A stretch of DNA of 49,204 nt, taken from NCBI RefSeq assembly GCF_002095385.1, contig NZ_MIPP01000026.1, positions 1-49,204 of the forward strand. The letters run 5' to 3'. The notes under the pieces are model-generated. The model was given only the letters and a program-made list of their open reading frames with translations. It did no database searches and was not told the DNA's origin. The first letter of the stretch is position 1. Each line of letters starts with the position of its first letter. Source of the stretch: Pantoea eucrina (GTDB lineage Bacteria; Pseudomonadota; Gammaproteobacteria; Enterobacterales; Enterobacteriaceae). Positions 47,336 to 49,204 of the stretch are shown here, piece after piece. The position numbers and the translations under genes are program-made.

Positions 47336-47364
47336 GAGATGGGGATGGCGGGAAAATTTTCAAG
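47336..47364 (-). promoter_or_regulatory. Sigma-32 heat-shock promoter of htpG
   Basis: On the minus strand CTTGAAA (47358-47364) and CCCCATCTC (with its leading C inside the 47336-47344 box) are separated by 13-14 bases, a near-consensus sigma-32 promoter about 42 bases before htpG. Confidence 0.9.
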
Positions 47365-47388
47365 CCGGTTTCAGTGAATGAAACCGGC
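47354..47388 (-). terminator. Terminator of dnaX-ybaB-recR, abutting the htpG promoter
   Basis: A perfect 10-bp stem GCCGGTTTCA/TGAAACCGGC (47364-47388) with a 5-base loop lies just after the recR stop. It is followed on the minus strand by TTGAAAATTTT. The final C of the stem is the first base of the sigma-32 -35 box. Confidence 0.8.
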
Positions 47389-47394
47389 GAGTGC

Positions 47395-48000
47395 TTAGAA
47401 TTTAATCTTATGACGTCCGGCAAGAGAGTGCGACAGCGTGGTGCCATCAACCATCTCCAGCTCGCCACCTACCGGTACACCGTGCGCGATACGGCTGGCG
47501 TCAACGCCATACTGACCGCACAGCTCAGCGATATAGTTGGCGGTCGCTTCACCCTCTACCGTGGGGTTGGTCGCCAGGATCACCTCCTGCAGCGTCTCAT
47601 GTTCCAGACGCTGCTCCAGGCGATCGAGCCCGATATCCTGCGGACCAATCCCATCCAGCGGCGACAGATGTCCCATCAGCACAAAGTAGCGTCCGCCAAA
47701 CTGGCCGGTCTGCTCAATGGCGTGAATATCTGCCGGGCTTTCCACCACGCAAATCTGCCCATTCTGCTGCCGACGGGCGTTAGCGCAGATGGTGCAGATC
47801 TCCTGTTCGGTGAAGGTACGGCAATCGGCACAGTGGCCGATTTCCGACATCGCGCGCGTCAGCGCCTGAGCCAGACGCATGCCACCGCTGCGATCGCGTT
47901 GCAACAGGTGAAACGCCATGCGCTGCGCTGACTTAGGGCCTACACCCGGCAGACAGCGCAGTGACTCCATTAAGGTTTCAAGCAGTGGACTGGTCTGCAT
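47395..48000 (-). CDS. recR: Recombination mediator RecR
   Basis: A 201-residue protein that, with RecF and RecO, loads RecA at gaps. The N-terminal helix-hairpin-helix ([20 protein letters not shown]) is followed by a zinc finger with Cys57, Cys60, Cys69 and Cys72, then a Toprim domain ([34 protein letters not shown]). Its ATG overlaps the ybaB stop by one base (TGATG), so the two are translationally coupled. Confidence 0.97.
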   Translation of the reverse strand: MQTSPLLETLMESLRCLPGVGPKSAQRMAFHLLQRDRSGGMRLAQALTRAMSEIGHCADCRTFTEQEICTICANARRQQNGQICVVESPADIHAIEQTGQFGGRYFVLMGHLSPLDGIGPQDIGLDRLEQRLEHETLQEVILATNPTVEGEATANYIAELCGQYGVDASRIAHGVPVGGELEMVDGTTLSHSLAGRHKIKF

Positions 48001-48329
48001 CAGAACGGCATCTTGAAGCCAGGCGGCAGTTGCATACCGGAAGAGACAGAAGCCATCTTCTCTTTCTGCGTCTCATCGATGCGACGCGCCGCATCGTTAA
48101 AGGCTGCAGCAATCAAATCTTCCAGCATATCTTTGTCATCTTCCAGCAGGCTGGGATCGACTTCCACGCGACGGCAGTTGTGCGCGCCGTTGATGGTTAC
48201 TTTAACCAGACCCGCACCCGATTCGCCCGTAACTTCCAGCGCGGCGATCTCTTCCTGAACCTTGGCCATTTTATCCTGCATCTGCTGGGCCTGTTTCATC
48301 AGGTTGCCCAATCCGCCTTTACCAAACAT
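48000..48329 (-). CDS. ybaB: Nucleoid-associated protein YbaB/EbfC
   Basis: A 109-residue DNA-binding dimer with the tweezer fold. [20 protein letters not shown] is the conserved start, [18 protein letters not shown] the central sheet, and a Met/Pro-rich tail closes it (LPPGFKMPF). Length equals E. coli YbaB. I chose ATG 48329; ATG 48383 lies at the dnaX end and has no family support. Middle gene of the dnaX-ybaB-recR operon. Confidence 0.96.
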   Translation of the reverse strand: MFGKGGLGNLMKQAQQMQDKMAKVQEEIAALEVTGESGAGLVKVTINGAHNCRRVEVDPSLLEDDKDMLEDLIAAAFNDAARRIDETQKEKMASVSSGMQLPPGFKMPF

Positions 48330-48379
48330 AGTTTTCTCTCTCTGCTGGGGCTGCGCGCAACCTCTGCGCGACAGCGTGA

Positions 48380-49204
48380 TCATACGGGTCGGATACTCTC
48401 TTCATCCAGATCGGCATCAAAGAACTGCTGCAACATCTGAATGTGGGTATCACTTGCGAGCGACTGGCGCGCCTGCGCCAGCTTCTCTTCATAGATGGCC
48501 TGTCGCCACTCCAGCGGCGTCAGCACCGCCGGATTATCATCTTCCACGATGGTCAGTTCAACTTCCTGACCCGCCGCCTGGCTTAGCGCAGCCTGAATGG
48601 CCTGCCGGGCTGCCGCAGAATTGAGGTGTCGCTGGCTGCTGCGCAGATGCAGCGTCACGCTCTGTTCATGCTGATCTTTCCACGCGTTGAGCGCCACCTG
48701 CTGCACCAGCTTTGGCAGCGTCAGCCGGGCAATTTCAGCGGTCCAGGCATCACGCAGCTGTGCTTCCTCGGCCAGCCGCGCAGCCAGCTCCGGCGTTTTC
48801 TCATGCTCCAGCGCTGAACGCAAGGCTTTTGGCGTTGCGACCGGCTCCGCTTTCTCCTCACTCTGCTGCTGTGCTTTCCAGCGGTACGCCTCCGGTTTTA
48901 CCGGCGCGCTTGCGGTTTCGGGTGCGCGCTGCTGAACGCGCTCCGTCACCGTAGCCAGACGCTCCAGCGCCTGATTTGCCGGCCGCGCGGGACGCGCTGC
49001 CGGCTCACTCTTTTTTACTTTACCTGCCCCCTGACGCAGCAGTTGCGTACGCGCCTGCAGCAGCTGACTGGTGGTGTCCGGCAGATTGCCGGCAGGCGGA
49101 GCCTGCGGTTCTGCCGGAGCCGGCGCAGCGGGCGGCGCCATCTGCGGTTGCGTAGCCGGTGCCATCTGCGGTTGTGTAGCCGCAGCGGGCTGCTCAGCCG
49201 GGGC
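48380..49204 (-). CDS. dnaX: DNA polymerase III subunits tau/gamma, partial (5' end beyond right edge)
   Basis: The last 274 residues of the clamp-loader/replisome organiser. The visible part begins in a Pro/Ala/Gln-rich linker with a repeated MAPATQPQ unit, passes the frameshift point in KVKKSEPAA, and ends with tau domains IV and V, which bind DnaB helicase and the polymerase alpha subunit ([44 protein letters not shown], ending DEESIRPV). The ATPase region lies outside the window. Starts the dnaX-ybaB-recR operon. Confidence 0.96.
   Translation of the reverse strand, partial: APAEQPAAATQPQMAPATQPQMAPPAAPAPAEPQAPPAGNLPDTTSQLLQARTQLLRQGAGKVKKSEPAARPARPANQALERLATVTERVQQRAPETASAPVKPEAYRWKAQQQSEEKAEPVATPKALRSALEHEKTPELAARLAEEAQLRDAWTAEIARLTLPKLVQQVALNAWKDQHEQSVTLHLRSSQRHLNSAAARQAIQAALSQAAGQEVELTIVEDDNPAVLTPLEWRQAIYEEKLAQARQSLASDTHIQMLQQFFDADLDEESIRPV
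48978..49032 (-). promoter_or_regulatory. Programmed -1 frameshift site in dnaX
   Basis: On the minus strand the heptamer A-AAA-AAG (49010-49016) is in register. Slippage gives a Glu codon then TGA (49005-49007), ending the gamma subunit. An internal Shine-Dalgarno AGGGGG (49027-49032) lies 10 bases upstream. A stem of 6+5 bp with one mismatch and a 3-base loop (48978-49004) starts 5 bases downstream. All three elements match the E. coli arrangement. Confidence 0.93.
49137..49184 (-). repeat. 24-base tandem duplication in the dnaX linker
   Basis: Two consecutive 24-base units (49137-49160 and 49161-49184) differ at three positions and encode a repeated eight-residue Met-Ala-Pro-Ala-Thr-Gln-Pro-Gln-type unit in the flexible linker before the frameshift site. 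Confidence 0.8.

Overview
The window looks like a chromosomal segment of an enterobacterium, most likely Erwiniaceae (Pantoea/Erwinia-like). This is inferred from protein similarity and from gene order: reading leftwards from the right edge, dnaX-ybaB-recR-htpG, adk, hemH, gsk, ybaL, ushA, ybaK, ybaP, copA/cueR, ybbJ-qmcA, ybbN, ybbO, tesA/ybbA-ybbP, purK-purE, lpxH-ppiB, cysS, ybcJ-folD and argU follow the E. coli dnaX-to-argU order. Several E. coli neighbours are missing (aes, fsr, fetAB, rhsD, ybaQST) and a few genes are added.

Region 1 (1 to about 17,000) is accessory and carries two contact-dependent antagonism systems in opposite orientations. On the minus strand lies a two-partner-secretion / contact-dependent inhibition operon: cdiB (outer-membrane transporter), cdiC (HlyC-type lysine acyltransferase) and the first 2334 codons of a giant cdiA. 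The CdiA toxin tip and any immunity gene lie beyond the left edge. On the plus strand, after a 435-bp AT-rich divergent intergenic region, lies an orphan type VI secretion cargo operon: vgrG with a C-terminal extension, a Tle3-like alpha/beta-hydrolase effector, a lipoprotein that is probably its immunity protein, a PAAR tip protein, and a 474-residue four-helix membrane protein of unknown function. No structural T6SS genes are present, so the cargo must use an apparatus encoded elsewhere. The region ends at tRNA-Arg(UCU) (argU), a well-known integration site.

Region 2 (about 17,000 to 49,204) is core genome. It covers one-carbon metabolism (folD), translation (cysS, ybaK, argU), protein folding and quality control (ppiB, ybbN, htpG, qmcA-ybbJ), lipid A synthesis (lpxH), purine synthesis and salvage (purEK, gsk, adk, ushA), haem synthesis (hemH), copper export with its sensor (copA, cueR), an ABC exporter/thioesterase cluster (ybbA-ybbP, tesA), cation/proton antiport (ybaL), a PACE-type efflux pump beside a LysR regulator, an unrecognised gene beside another LysR regulator, and DNA replication/repair (dnaX, ybaB, recR).

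Regulation can be read directly at several places: a CueR operator with 19-bp promoter spacing before copA, a PurR box before purE, a sigma-32 promoter abutting the recR terminator before htpG, a strong argU promoter, and two programmed -1 frameshift sites (copA and dnaX) complete with stimulators. The best leads for new biology are the 474-residue protein after PAAR, the VgrG extension/effector pairing, the acyltransferase-bearing CDI operon, a 37-codon small ORF stop-start coupled to ybaK, and the unrecognised gene between adk and htpG.
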